Assembly: GCF_036784765.1 (NCBI RefSeq)
Contig: NZ_CP136651.1
Span: forward strand, 3,174,001-3,238,000
Direction: 5' to 3'
Source of the DNA: Novosphingobium sp. ZN18A2
Lineage (GTDB): Bacteria; Pseudomonadota; Alphaproteobacteria; Sphingomonadales; Sphingomonadaceae
Length of the DNA stretch: 64,000 nt
Shown here: positions 36,538-46,463 of the stretch, one piece after another
Layout of the letters: each line of letters starts with the position of its first letter
Numbering within the stretch: the stretch's first letter is position 1
Notes under the pieces: model-generated
Seen by the model: only the letters and a program-made list of their open reading frames with translations
The model's database searches: none
What the model was told of the DNA's origin: nothing
Translations under genes and position numbers: made by a program

Positions 36538-37596
36538 CTACTCCGCCGCGATTCCCGCCTTCGAGAACATGTCCTCGCCGTCGTCCTCGCCCGCGTCGTC
36601 TACAACGTCGTTGGCCTTCGCCTTGCGGCGGCTGTCGAAGCTGGACCACACGTCCTGCCAGTTGCCGCGCGTTGCGCCCTTCGAATATTCGGTGGCGCGC
36701 GTTTCGAAGAAGTTGGCGTGTTCCACCCCGTTCAGCAGCGGGGTCAGCCACGGCAGCGGGTGATCCTCGATCATGTAGATCGGCTGGAAGCCGAGCTGGC
36801 CCAGCCGCCAGTCGGCGATATAGCGGATGTAGCGCTTGATGTCCTTGGCGCTCATCCCCGGAACCGGCCCCATTTCAAACGCCAGGTCGATGAAGGCATC
36901 TTCCAGCCGCACGGTCTTCTGGCAGCAATCGATGATGTCTTCCTTCACCGCCTTGGTCAGGCAGTCGCGTTCGGCGGTAAAAGCGTGGAAAAGGCGCGTG
37001 ATGCCTTCGCAGTGCAGGCTTTCATCGCGCACCGACCAACTGATGATCTGGCCCATGCCCTTCATCTTGTTGAAGCGCGGGAAGTTCATCAGCATGGCGA
37101 AGCTGGCGAAAAGCTGCATCCCTTCGGTAAAGCCGCCGAACATCGCCAGCGTGCGGGCGATATCCTCGTCCGATTCCACGCCGAATGTGTGCATGTAGTT
37201 CGCCTTGTCGGCCATCTCGGTATAGTCAAGGAAGGCCGAATATTCGGCTTCCGGCATTCCGATGGTATCGAGAAGGTGCGAATAGGCGGCGATGTGGATC
37301 GTCTCCATATTGGAGAACGCAGCCAGCATCATCTTCACTTCGGTCGGCTTGAACACGCGGCCGTATTTTTCGTGATAGCAATCCTGCACTTCCACGTCCG
37401 CCTGCGTGAAAAAGCGGAATATCTGCGTGAGCAGGCTGCGCTCATGCTCTGAAAGCTTCTGCGCCCAGTCGCGGCAATCCTCGCCCAGCGGCACTTCTTC
37501 GGGCATCCAGTGCACCTGCTGCTGGCGCTTCCAGAAATCGTAGGCCCAGGGATATTCGAACGGCTTGTAAACCTTGCGGGCTTCGAGAAGGGACAT
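36538..37596 (-). CDS. nrdB: ribonucleotide reductase class Ia small subunit
   Basis: The 352-residue protein has ferritin-like di-iron ligands (SNMETIHIAAYSHLL: Glu98, His101) and the radical Tyr105 at the spacing seen in E. coli NrdB (E115, H118, Y122). Later ligands are present in SWSVRDESLHCEG. It generates the tyrosyl radical used by NrdA to reduce ribonucleotides. The Asp/Glu-rich C-terminus ends DDGEDMFSKAGIAAE. It lies downstream of nrdA, separated by a small membrane-protein gene. Confidence 0.96.
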   Translation of the reverse strand: MSLLEARKVYKPFEYPWAYDFWKRQQQVHWMPEEVPLGEDCRDWAQKLSEHERSLLTQIFRFFTQADVEVQDCYHEKYGRVFKPTEVKMMLAAFSNMETIHIAAYSHLLDTIGMPEAEYSAFLDYTEMADKANYMHTFGVESDEDIARTLAMFGGFTEGMQLFASFAMLMNFPRFNKMKGMGQIISWSVRDESLHCEGITRLFHAFTAERDCLTKAVKEDIIDCCQKTVRLEDAFIDLAFEMGPVPGMSAKDIKRYIRYIADWRLGQLGFQPIYMIEDHPLPWLTPLLNGVEHANFFETRATEYSKGATRGNWQDVWSSFDSRRKAKANDVVDDAGEDDGEDMFSKAGIAAE

Positions 37597-37748
37597 GGGC
37601 TTTTCCTGTCAGCGAGTGTGCGGAAGCGGGGTGAAGGGAACGGGCGCGAAAGCAATGCGCGCACGCGAAAGGGCGGCGCGCGAAGGCACCGCCCGTGCGA
37701 ATATCTGTTGTTTGCAGGTTGGGCGAAGCGCCCGCGGGCGCCGCGCGG

Positions 37749-38132
37749 TTATTTCCAGAACCAGCCGGGCTTTATGTTCCGCTTCGCGCGGTTGCGGAAC
37801 ATGACGATGTACATCCACAGCCCCGAAAAGCTGAAGAACACCATCACAAGGCCCGACAGCACAGAGATCGCGGTGCCCAACGGCCCGAACGTCTCGCCCG
37901 AATGCAGGTGATGGAACAGGCCCACCATGCTGCGGATGCCGCCGGCATCGGCGCGCGGGGGCAGGCAGCGCCAGCCTTCGGGACACGCGAACCCGGCGGG
38001 CGGCGCGGGCGGCGCCGCGGCTTCCGTTCCCGCCGGCCACAGGACCGCGACCTGGCTGAGCACGCCGGTTACCGCGATCCACAGCAGGAACACTCCGAAA
38101 AACACTGAAATCCAGCGGTGCCACTTGCGCAT
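37749..38132 (-). CDS. PepSY-associated TM-type small membrane protein
   Basis: The 127-residue protein begins MRKWHRWISVFFGVFLLWIAVTGVLSQ, the N-terminal pattern of PepSY_TM proteins. A periplasmic loop with two Cys (ACPEGWRCLPP) and a His-containing segment (LFHHLHSGETFG) follow, then a second membrane helix. AAGGAG lies before the ATG. It sits between nrdA and nrdB; a role in iron or redox supply would suit, but this is speculation. Confidence 0.75.
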   Translation of the reverse strand: MRKWHRWISVFFGVFLLWIAVTGVLSQVAVLWPAGTEAAAPPAPPAGFACPEGWRCLPPRADAGGIRSMVGLFHHLHSGETFGPLGTAISVLSGLVMVFFSFSGLWMYIVMFRNRAKRNIKPGWFWK

Positions 38133-38278
38133 CGACCATCACTCCTTGCCGGTCATTTCTCCGGCGCGCAGCCAAAGCCGAGCGGACCGGCAAGGTCCAG
38201 TCACACAGTGTCGCAAGGTGTAACGCACGCGCATTCATGCGGCGAACTCCCGAAAGCGCGGGAGGATGCCGCCCGCCA

Positions 38279-40363
38279 TCACTGGCAGGCGAGGCATTCC
38301 TCGTAATCGGTTTGCTGCCCAAGCTCGTACTTCGCGGCCTCGGGCGTGTTGTCGGCTTCCACCCCGCCGGCGAACCCGGCGCGCTGCACCGATTTGGAGC
38401 GGAGGTAATAGAGCGACTTGATGCCCTTTTCCCACGCCTGGAAGTGCAGCATGGCCAGATCCCACTTGTCCACGTCGGCCGGGATATAGAGGTTCAGCGA
38501 CTGGGCCTGGTCGATATAGGGCGTGCGGTCCGCCGCGAATTCCAGCAGCCAGCGCTGGTCGATCTCGAAGCTGGTCTTGTAAACCGCCTTTTCCTCCGGC
38601 GAGAGGAAATCGAGGTGCTGGACCGAGCCGCCGCGCTCAAGGATCGAATTCCACACGTTGTTGGAATCCTTGCTTTTCGATTGCAGCAGCTTTTCAAGAT
38701 AGGGGTTCTTCACCACGAAGCTGCCCGACAGCGTCTTGTGGGTATAGATGTTCGCGGGGATCGGCTCGATGCAGGCGCTGGTGCCGCCGCAGATGATGCT
38801 GATCGACGCGGTCGGCGCGATCGCCATCTTGCAGCTGAAACGCTGCATCATGCCCATTTCGGCCGCGTCCGGGCACGCCCCGCGTTCCTGCGCGAGCATG
38901 ATGGAGGCTTCGTCCGCCTTCGAACTGATATGGCGGAACATCTTCATGTTCCACGCCTTGGCCATCGCCGTTTCGAAGCCGATGCCCTTCTGCTGCAGGA
39001 ACGAGTGGAAGCCCATCACGCCCATGCCGACAGACCGTTCGCGTGCGGCCGAATACTTGGCGCGGGCCATCTCGTCCGGTGCGCGGTCGATATAGTCCTG
39101 CAGCACGTTGTCGAGGAAGCGCAGCACGTCTTCGATGAAGAGCTTGTCGGCGTTCCATTCGTCCCAGGTTTCCAGGTTGAGCGACGACAGGCAGCACACC
39201 GCCGTGCGGTCGTTGCCCAGGTGGTCGCGCCCGGTGGGCAGCGTGATCTCGCTGCACAGGTTCGAGGTGGAAACCTTCAGGCCCAGTTCGCGGTGATGCT
39301 TGGGCATCATGCGGTTCACCGTGTCCGAGAACACGATGTAGGGCTCGCCCGTGGCCAGCCGCGTTTCGACCAGCTTCTGGAACAGGCTGCGCGCATCGAC
39401 CGAGCCACGCACGCTGCCGTCGCGCGGGCTTTTCAGCTCGAACTCGGCCCCGTCGCGCACCGCTTCCATGAACTCGTCGGTCAGCAGCACGCCGTGGTGC
39501 AGGTTCAGCGCCTTGCGGTTGAAGTCGCCCGAAGGCTTGCGGATTTCAAGGAACTCCTCGATCTCGGGGTGCGAGATGTCGAGATAGCAGGCGGCCGAAC
39601 CGCGCCGCAGCGACCCTTGCGAAATGGCAAGCGTCAGGCTGTCCATCACGCGCACGAAGGGGATGATGCCGCTGGTCTTGCCGTTAAGGCCCACCGGCTC
39701 TCCGATGCCGCGCACCGCGCCCCAATAGGTGCCGATGCCGCCGCCGCGGCTAGCCAGCCACACGTTCTCGTTCCAGGTGCCGACGATGCCTTCCAGGCTG
39801 TCGTCCACCGAATTGAGATAGCAGCTGATCGGCAGCCCGCGCCCGGTGCCGCCGTTGGACAGCACGGGCGTTGCCGGCATGAACCACAGGTTGGAAATAT
39901 AGTCGTAAAGCCGCTGCGCGTGTTCGGCATCGTCGGCATAGGCATCGGCGACGCGCGCGAACAGGTCCTGATAGGTTTCGTTCGGCAGCAGGTAGCGGTC
40001 GTCCAGCGTCTCTTTCCCGAACGCGGTCAGCTTCGCATCGCGCGCGGGATCGGTGACGATGTTGAAACGCCGGGCGTTGATCGTCTTTGAATCGCTCTTC
40101 GGTTCGGCCGCGACAGCCGCCGCTGCGGCCGCGCTCACGCCCGCCGCCATGGCGTCTACCAGCGCCTCCGATCCCGAATCCTTCGCATCCATGTTCATCG
40201 CCGCACCTGTCTTGTCCGCAACGGCCGCATCCGCGTCGGCGTTATCCGATGCCTTGTCCGGCGCCCGCGTCTCTTTCGGCCCCGTATCGGTTGCCGACAT
40301 TGCCGCTTCGTCCAGATCCGTCGCATCGTGCGCCACCGAACCGTCTCCAGCCCTGAAATCCAT
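38279..40363 (-). CDS. nrdA: ribonucleotide reductase class Ia large subunit
   Basis: The 694-residue protein has RNR barrel signatures (LPISCYLNSVDDSLEGI, NLCSEITLP, AIAPTASISIICGGTSACIEPI) and the redox-active C-terminal Cys pair (EECLACQ). It reduces ribonucleotides to deoxyribonucleotides with NrdB. The first 90 residues form a low-complexity acidic/Ala-rich extension, and no ATP-cone is recognisable, so activity control by dATP may be absent. Start ATG 40363 is tentative; an in-frame Met 21 codons later is possible. Confidence 0.94.
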   Translation of the reverse strand: MDFRAGDGSVAHDATDLDEAAMSATDTGPKETRAPDKASDNADADAAVADKTGAAMNMDAKDSGSEALVDAMAAGVSAAAAAAVAAEPKSDSKTINARRFNIVTDPARDAKLTAFGKETLDDRYLLPNETYQDLFARVADAYADDAEHAQRLYDYISNLWFMPATPVLSNGGTGRGLPISCYLNSVDDSLEGIVGTWNENVWLASRGGGIGTYWGAVRGIGEPVGLNGKTSGIIPFVRVMDSLTLAISQGSLRRGSAACYLDISHPEIEEFLEIRKPSGDFNRKALNLHHGVLLTDEFMEAVRDGAEFELKSPRDGSVRGSVDARSLFQKLVETRLATGEPYIVFSDTVNRMMPKHHRELGLKVSTSNLCSEITLPTGRDHLGNDRTAVCCLSSLNLETWDEWNADKLFIEDVLRFLDNVLQDYIDRAPDEMARAKYSAARERSVGMGVMGFHSFLQQKGIGFETAMAKAWNMKMFRHISSKADEASIMLAQERGACPDAAEMGMMQRFSCKMAIAPTASISIICGGTSACIEPIPANIYTHKTLSGSFVVKNPYLEKLLQSKSKDSNNVWNSILERGGSVQHLDFLSPEEKAVYKTSFEIDQRWLLEFAADRTPYIDQAQSLNLYIPADVDKWDLAMLHFQAWEKGIKSLYYLRSKSVQRAGFAGGVEADNTPEAAKYELGQQTDYEECLACQ

Positions 40364-40904
40364 GCCTGCCCCGCCTTTCCGGGCGCCGCGCAAACCGCGC
40401 CGGACACCCTTGTGATCCCTGTTTCGCGCGGAACGCCGGAATGCCCGATGTTCCACTTGTGTTCGAATCGGCGAAGGAAGCCGACCCTAGCACCAAACCC
40501 GTCTGGAGATGCGAAAACTTATCCCCAGATGCACTGTCCCGGCCGGACCGCGGCGCCCCTTTCGCAGGACGCACGCCACCGTTCGCACCCCAAAGGGTGC
40601 GTGACCGCCCCAAACAAGGTTTAGAGGTCCCCCGTCATTCCGACCACTACCCATAGTGCCTTTTCGTGAGTCGGACGCAAGAGGGTAAATGCGGGATTGA
40701 CGGTGCGGTTCGTCGTATGTGCGATTCGTTTCGTCGCACCCCGCACCATGCTGCAAGGCCGCGACGCGTGGACCGAGCAAGGCTGGCGGGTTGCGCAAGG
40801 GGGTATTTGGCGTTCCGAGATTTTTTTTGCACGCCGCGTCTAAATTGTGGACAAGGTCGCATCGAACCGGAGCGACGACAGCTCCGGCGAAGGGAGAAAA
40901 TACA
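40364..40904. other. 541-bp divergent intergenic region upstream of nrdA
   Basis: No credible gene is seen. It must hold the nrdA promoter (minus) and that of the small stress-type protein (plus). It contains one DnaA-box-like TTATCCCCA at 40519-40527 and a T8 run near 40823. Short ORFs crossing it are Arg-rich and have no ribosome sites. Confidence 0.7.
40519..40527 (+). promoter_or_regulatory. DnaA-box-like site upstream of nrdA
   Basis: TTATCCCCA differs by one base from the DnaA consensus TTATCCACA and lies about 156 bases before the nrdA start. DnaA or NrdR control of nrdAB is known in other bacteria; a single site could occur by chance. Confidence 0.3.
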
Positions 40905-41153
40905 ATGATCAATATCCTGTCGACTGTCCTGTCCGGTCTGGTGATCGGCATCCTTGCCCGCTTCTTCTATCCCGGCGCGGTGGAGATGGGCTGGTTGCTG
41001 ACCATCGGACTGGGCGTTGCCGGTTCGCTGCTGGCCGGGCTTGTGACCACGCGCGGCAAGATGAACCAGGGCTTCCACATGGCCGGCTGGATCGCCTCGA
41101 TCATCGGCGCGATGGTGCTGATCTTCGTCGCGCGCCTTATCGGCCTGGGCTGA
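40905..41153 (+). CDS. GlsB/YeaQ/YmgE-family small membrane protein
   Basis: The 82-residue protein has three hydrophobic segments with small-residue and Gly motifs (GLVIGILARFFYPGAVEMGWLLTIGLGVAGSLLAGL, IASIIGAMVLIFVARLIG), the pattern of transglycosylase-associated/GlsB stress proteins. A GGGAG site precedes ATG 40905. Often stress-induced in relatives; no regulator site is certain here. Confidence 0.85.
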   Translation: MINILSTVLSGLVIGILARFFYPGAVEMGWLLTIGLGVAGSLLAGLVTTRGKMNQGFHMAGWIASIIGAMVLIFVARLIGLG

Positions 41154-41194
41154 CGGGCCACCTGCGAAAGGGAACCCCGCAGGAAAAACAGGGG

Positions 41195-41240
41195 CGGCCC
41201 GCGCCGGCTTCGTCCGCAGAACCGAAGCCGGCGCGGGCCG
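41195..41240 (-). terminator. strong hairpin terminator between convergent genes
   Basis: Arms 41195-41212 and 41223-41240 are perfect 18-bp complements around a 10-base loop (TCCGCAGAAC). It sits between the converging GlsB-like gene and the first TonB-C gene and could serve both. A degenerate copy lies at 43979-44021 after the second TonB-C gene. Confidence 0.65.
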
Positions 41241-41263
41241 ATACCGCAGGCAGGATCGGGGGT

Positions 41264-41770
41264 TCAGCCGGCGGTAAGGGTCTTACCCGTGGTAAGCGCG
41301 ACTTCGGTTGCGCCCTGCGATGACCGGGCCAGGCGCACCATGTCACGGTCGGCCTGGCGGTGCAGGCGGGCAAGCGTCACTTCGTCCGCCGCGAACACGA
41401 TGTTCGCCCGCACGCTTTGCATGGAACTGCTGCTGCGCGGCATCGGCTCTATCCCGGAAAGGCCGGCCACGGCGTTCAGCGCCGCACGGTCAAGCCGCGA
41501 ACTGCCCGAGGTGCGGCGCAGCACCACATCGACCGGCGCGCCGTCCGCGCCGACGCGGAAGCTGATGGAGGCATAACCGGATTCAGGCCCGTTGCGCCCG
41601 AAATAGCTCGGATAGCGCAAGTTGGTGTCGATCGCCCCGGAAACGTCGGCGACCCAGGCGGCCAGCGTGGGTCGGTTGGCCTCGATTTCGATAGGGGTGC
41701 GTCCTTGCGCCGCCACTTGCACGGGCGAAAGCAGAACGACGGCAGAAGCCGCCACAAGGGCGTATTTCAT
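41264..41770 (-). CDS. TonB C-terminal-domain periplasmic protein, copy 1
   Basis: The 168-residue protein has a signal peptide (MKYALVAASAVVLLSPVQVAAQ) and one TonB-C-like domain (LRYPSYFGRNGPESGYASISFRVGADGAPVDVVLRRTSGSSRLDRAALNAVAGL). The C-terminal helix-rich tail is unrelated to TonB. There is no membrane anchor or Pro-rich span, so it cannot act as a full TonB; it is probably a soluble periplasmic protein of unknown role. It is a paralogue of 44046-44552, with the same length and the same flanking elements. Confidence 0.83.
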   Translation of the reverse strand: MKYALVAASAVVLLSPVQVAAQGRTPIEIEANRPTLAAWVADVSGAIDTNLRYPSYFGRNGPESGYASISFRVGADGAPVDVVLRRTSGSSRLDRAALNAVAGLSGIEPMPRSSSSMQSVRANIVFAADEVTLARLHRQADRDMVRLARSSQGATEVALTTGKTLTAG

Positions 41771-42179
41771 CGCAACATCCTTCCCATTTTGTTTTTGCCG
41801 GCCGCAACCAAAAACGGCGCGAAAACGCGCTTGACGAGTTTAGTAGCGGCCGAAGGGGGGATGGCATGCGTTCTGCGGACCACGCGCTGTCCCAACCGGA
41901 ACAGCAACATTAAATTGCCCACTGGTCAAGAGCGCCGCAATTTACCGTAAGCTAAAACCCTGATGGTCGATGTAAAATTTTTCGACACCCGGTCGGATAC
42001 TGTACCGGAAGCCTGCATTTTCCACGCGGTCCCAGCCCGGTCCGCCAATCCCGGTCGTTACGGAAACGCGAGTCGGCCGATGATGGGGGTGCGGGGTGGA
42101 CGCGCACAATCGCCCACCCGCCTGCCAAATAGTGAGGCGAACTTCAGATTTGGGCCACCAGGGTCTGCGGGGATTCAGG
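41771..42179. other. 409-bp intergenic region with duplicated upstream element
   Basis: It holds the upstream region of TonB-C copy 1 (minus), including a 55-bp element (41846-41900) shared with copy 2, and the trailer of the monooxygenase gene. Short ORFs in it lack supporting features. Confidence 0.65.
41846..41900 (-). repeat. 55-bp conserved upstream element, copy 1
   Basis: It matches 44626-44680 at 51 of 55 bases (4 substitutions), starting GCGGCCGAAGGGGGGATG on the plus strand. Both copies lie 74-76 bases before their TonB-C start codons, so the element probably contains the shared promoter or operator. Confidence 0.7.
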
Positions 42180-43889
<1,710 letters not shown>

Positions 43890-43978
43890 TGCAATTCTCC
43901 CGATCGTATCGTTTGCGCTATCATGCGATAGGCAGGCCGGTGAGTCCAGCCGATGCAACAATGCGAAGGGGATGGCTT

Positions 43979-44021
43979 GGCCCGCGCCGCCTCGTCCGCA
44001 GAACCGAAACCGGCGCGGGCC
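43979..44021 (-). terminator. hairpin terminator after TonB-C copy 2
   Basis: Arms 43979-43989 and 44011-44021 pair over 11 bp (GGCCCGCGCCG), with a partly mismatched inner stem. It is the diverged copy of the hairpin at 41195-41240 and stands in the same place relative to its gene. Confidence 0.55.
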
Positions 44022-44045
44022 GCTACCGCAGGTGGAAGCCGGGCT

Positions 44046-44552
44046 TCAGCCGGCGGTAGGAGCAGCGCTTGTCGTCAGGGCAATTTCGTTCCTGCCCTCG
44101 GAAGTGGCTGCCAGCCGGGCCATGTCGCGCCTTTCCTCGCGTGCCAGTTCGGCCAGAGTCACCGCGTCCGCCGCGAACAGGATATTGGCGCGCACCTTGC
44201 GCGCGACGCCAGCGGTCGCGGGCAGCGGACCGATGTTCGTCATACCCGCAACCGCAAGCATCGCCGCGCGATCGAGGCGCTTGTTGCCCGTCGAGCGGCG
44301 CAAGGTCACATCCACCGGCGATCCGTCCGCACCGACGCGGAAGGTGATCGAAGCGTATCCGGATTCAGGGAGAGCGGGGAAGCTGTCCAGAGGATAGCGC
44401 AGATTTTCGTCGAGCGCCTTCGATACATCGGACACCCAGCCGGAAAGCGTCACGCGCGGCGCCTTGATCTCGATGGGAGCCCGATCCTTCGCAAGCGATT
44501 GCCCGGGCGCAAGCAGAACGACGGCGAACGCCGCCAGGTGAGCATAATTCAT
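44046..44552 (-). CDS. TonB C-terminal-domain periplasmic protein, copy 2
   Basis: The 168-residue paralogue of copy 1 has a signal peptide (MNYAHLAAFAVVLLAPGQSLAK), a TonB-C-like domain (LPESGYASITFRVGADGSPVDVTLRRSTGNKRLDRAAMLAVAGM), a helical tail and a C-terminus ending TAG. ATG 44552 follows GGAAGGATGTTGCG, also present before copy 1. An in-frame ATG seven codons upstream would place the ribosome site inside the gene and is rejected. The role is unknown. Confidence 0.83.
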   Translation of the reverse strand: MNYAHLAAFAVVLLAPGQSLAKDRAPIEIKAPRVTLSGWVSDVSKALDENLRYPLDSFPALPESGYASITFRVGADGSPVDVTLRRSTGNKRLDRAAMLAVAGMTNIGPLPATAGVARKVRANILFAADAVTLAELAREERRDMARLAATSEGRNEIALTTSAAPTAG

Positions 44553-44885
44553 CGCAACATCCTTCCCGTTCATGTTGAACCGGCCACAACCGATCGGGCG
44601 CGATAACGCGCCAAACGATCACATTGCGGCCGAAGGGGGGATGACGTGCGTTCTGCGGGCCACGCGCTGTCCCAAGCGGACGGAAACAGGAAATTGCGCC
44701 GCAGTCAAACTTCAAGCAACTTTCAATTAACCAACGCCAAGATTTGCAATGTTAATTTTTTGACCTGAGCGTTCATCAGCGCGCGTCGCAACACCGGGCA
44801 GGTTCGATCAGACCGGCAGGATGGGCGGGAGCCGGTGCGACTCGGCCCGGCCAGAGGCGCGACACTGCCCCCCTGCGCTACCTGT
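44553..44885. other. 333-bp intergenic region before TonB-C copy 2
   Basis: It carries the second copy of the 55-bp upstream element and an AT-rich patch (about 44705-44765) that could hold a promoter. No gene is seen. The 3' end of nadB is at its right edge. Confidence 0.65.
44626..44680 (-). repeat. 55-bp conserved upstream element, copy 2
   Basis: Matches 41846-41900 at 51 of 55 bases and holds the same place relative to its gene; most other non-coding flanking sequence has diverged. Confidence 0.7.
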
Positions 44886-46463
44886 TCAGGGCACCAGTAT
44901 CGTCTCGCGCGCGGCGGGTTCGGTCTGCGGATAATCGAGGTTGTAGTGCAACCCGCGGCTTTCATGCCGGTGGCGCGCGCTCTTCACGATCAGTTCCGCC
45001 ACCTGGTGCAGGTTGCGCAGTTCGATCAGGTCCGCCGTCACGCGGAAATGCGCGTAATATTCGGCGATCTCGGCCTTCAGCGTCTTGATCCGGTGTTGCG
45101 CACGCTCAAGCCGTTTGTTGGTGCGAACGATGCCCACGTAGTTCCACATGAAGCGCCGGATTTCGGTCCAGTTCTGCTTGATGACCACTTCCTCGTCAGA
45201 ATCGGTCACGCGGCTGGCATCCCACGGGTTGAGCGCGGGAGGCGTATCGAACTCGTCCCAGTGTTCGATGATGTGATGCGCGGCGGAATCGCCGAATACG
45301 AAGCATTCGAGAAGCGAGTTGGAGGCAAGGCGGTTGGCGCCGTGCAGCCCGCTTTCCGAACATTCGCCAATCGCATAAAGGCCCGTCAGGTCCGCGCGCC
45401 CGTTCAGGTCGGTCAGCACGCCGCCGCAGGTATAGTGCTGCGCGGGGACGACCGGGATCGGCTCTTTCGTCATGTCGATGCCCAGCCCCAGCAGCCGTTC
45501 GTAGATCGTCGGGAAGTGATGCCGGACGAATTCGGGCTCCTTGTGGCTGATATCCAGGTGGACGTAATCGAGGCCGAAGCGCTTGATCTGGTCGTCATTG
45601 GCGCGCGCCACGATGTCGCGCGGGGCCAGTTCCGCGCGCTCGTCGTAATCGGGCATATATCGGTGGCCGGTTACAGGGTGCTTCAGTATCCCGCCTTCAC
45701 CGCGAACCGCCTCTGTTATCAGGAAATTCTTGACCTCGAGGTTATAGAGGCAGGTGGGGTGGAACTGCATGAATTCCATGTTGGAGACGCGGCAGCCCGC
45801 GCGCCATGCCATCGCGATCCCGTCTCCCGTCGCGCCGCGCGGCGCGGTCGAGAACAGGTAGGTTCGCCCTGCCCCGCCCGTGGCAAGGATCGTCGCCTTG
45901 GCGGAAAGGCATTCCACCCGCCCCGCGTCCTTGTTCAGTGCATAGACGCCCCATGCGCGGCGCTGCCCCTTGGGGTGCGCGCGGTGCCGGTCGGTCACAA
46001 GGTCGATCGCGACCATGTTGGGCTTCAGCGTGATGTTGGGATGCGCATTCGCCGCCTTCAGCAACGCTTCCTGCACCGCCCAGCCGGTGGCATCGTTCAC
46101 ATGGACGATGCGACGATGCGAATGCCCGCCCTCGCGCGTCAGGTGAAGCGCGCCCTTTTCATTGTTGAACGGCACGCCCAGATCGATCAGCCGCTGGATC
46201 GCCTCGGGTGCGTGTTCCACCACGAATTCCACGGTTTCGCGCCGGTTGAGGCCCGCCCCGGCGACCATCGTATCGCGAATGTGGTCTTCGAACGTGTCGC
46301 CCTTGTCGAGCACGGCGGCGATGCCGCCCTGCGCCCACGCGGTCGATCCTTCGTCCAGTCCGCCCTTCGCCAGCACCATCACGCGGCAATGTTCGGCCAG
46401 CACCAACGCTGCCGTAAGCCCTGCCGCGCCCGAACCGACGATCAGGACATCATGGTTGCTCAC
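44886..46463 (-). CDS. nadB: L-aspartate oxidase
   Basis: The 525-residue flavoprotein of the succinate dehydrogenase/fumarate reductase family has an FAD motif (VLIVGSGAAGLTAAL), STAWAQGGIAAVL, FMQFHPTCLY, RGEGGILKHP, and a helical C-terminal domain. It oxidises aspartate to iminoaspartate, the first step of NAD synthesis. The start is GTG 46463, coupled by GTGA to the ABC ATPase gene. NadA and NadC genes are not adjacent. Confidence 0.96.
   Translation of the reverse strand: MSNHDVLIVGSGAAGLTAALVLAEHCRVMVLAKGGLDEGSTAWAQGGIAAVLDKGDTFEDHIRDTMVAGAGLNRRETVEFVVEHAPEAIQRLIDLGVPFNNEKGALHLTREGGHSHRRIVHVNDATGWAVQEALLKAANAHPNITLKPNMVAIDLVTDRHRAHPKGQRRAWGVYALNKDAGRVECLSAKATILATGGAGRTYLFSTAPRGATGDGIAMAWRAGCRVSNMEFMQFHPTCLYNLEVKNFLITEAVRGEGGILKHPVTGHRYMPDYDERAELAPRDIVARANDDQIKRFGLDYVHLDISHKEPEFVRHHFPTIYERLLGLGIDMTKEPIPVVPAQHYTCGGVLTDLNGRADLTGLYAIGECSESGLHGANRLASNSLLECFVFGDSAAHHIIEHWDEFDTPPALNPWDASRVTDSDEEVVIKQNWTEIRRFMWNYVGIVRTNKRLERAQHRIKTLKAEIAEYYAHFRVTADLIELRNLHQVAELIVKSARHRHESRGLHYNLDYPQTEPAARETILVP

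Noticed and set aside
38237..40090. 617-codon plus-strand frame opposite nrdA
   Set aside because: A shadow of a well-supported minus-strand gene; no motif, signal or ribosome site.
41942..42179. minus frame downstream of the monooxygenase with a protein-like tail (RVENAGFRYSIRPGVEKFYID)
   Set aside because: It looked like a gene remnant, but upstream it is only a shadow of the monooxygenase frame and no start or family can be assigned.
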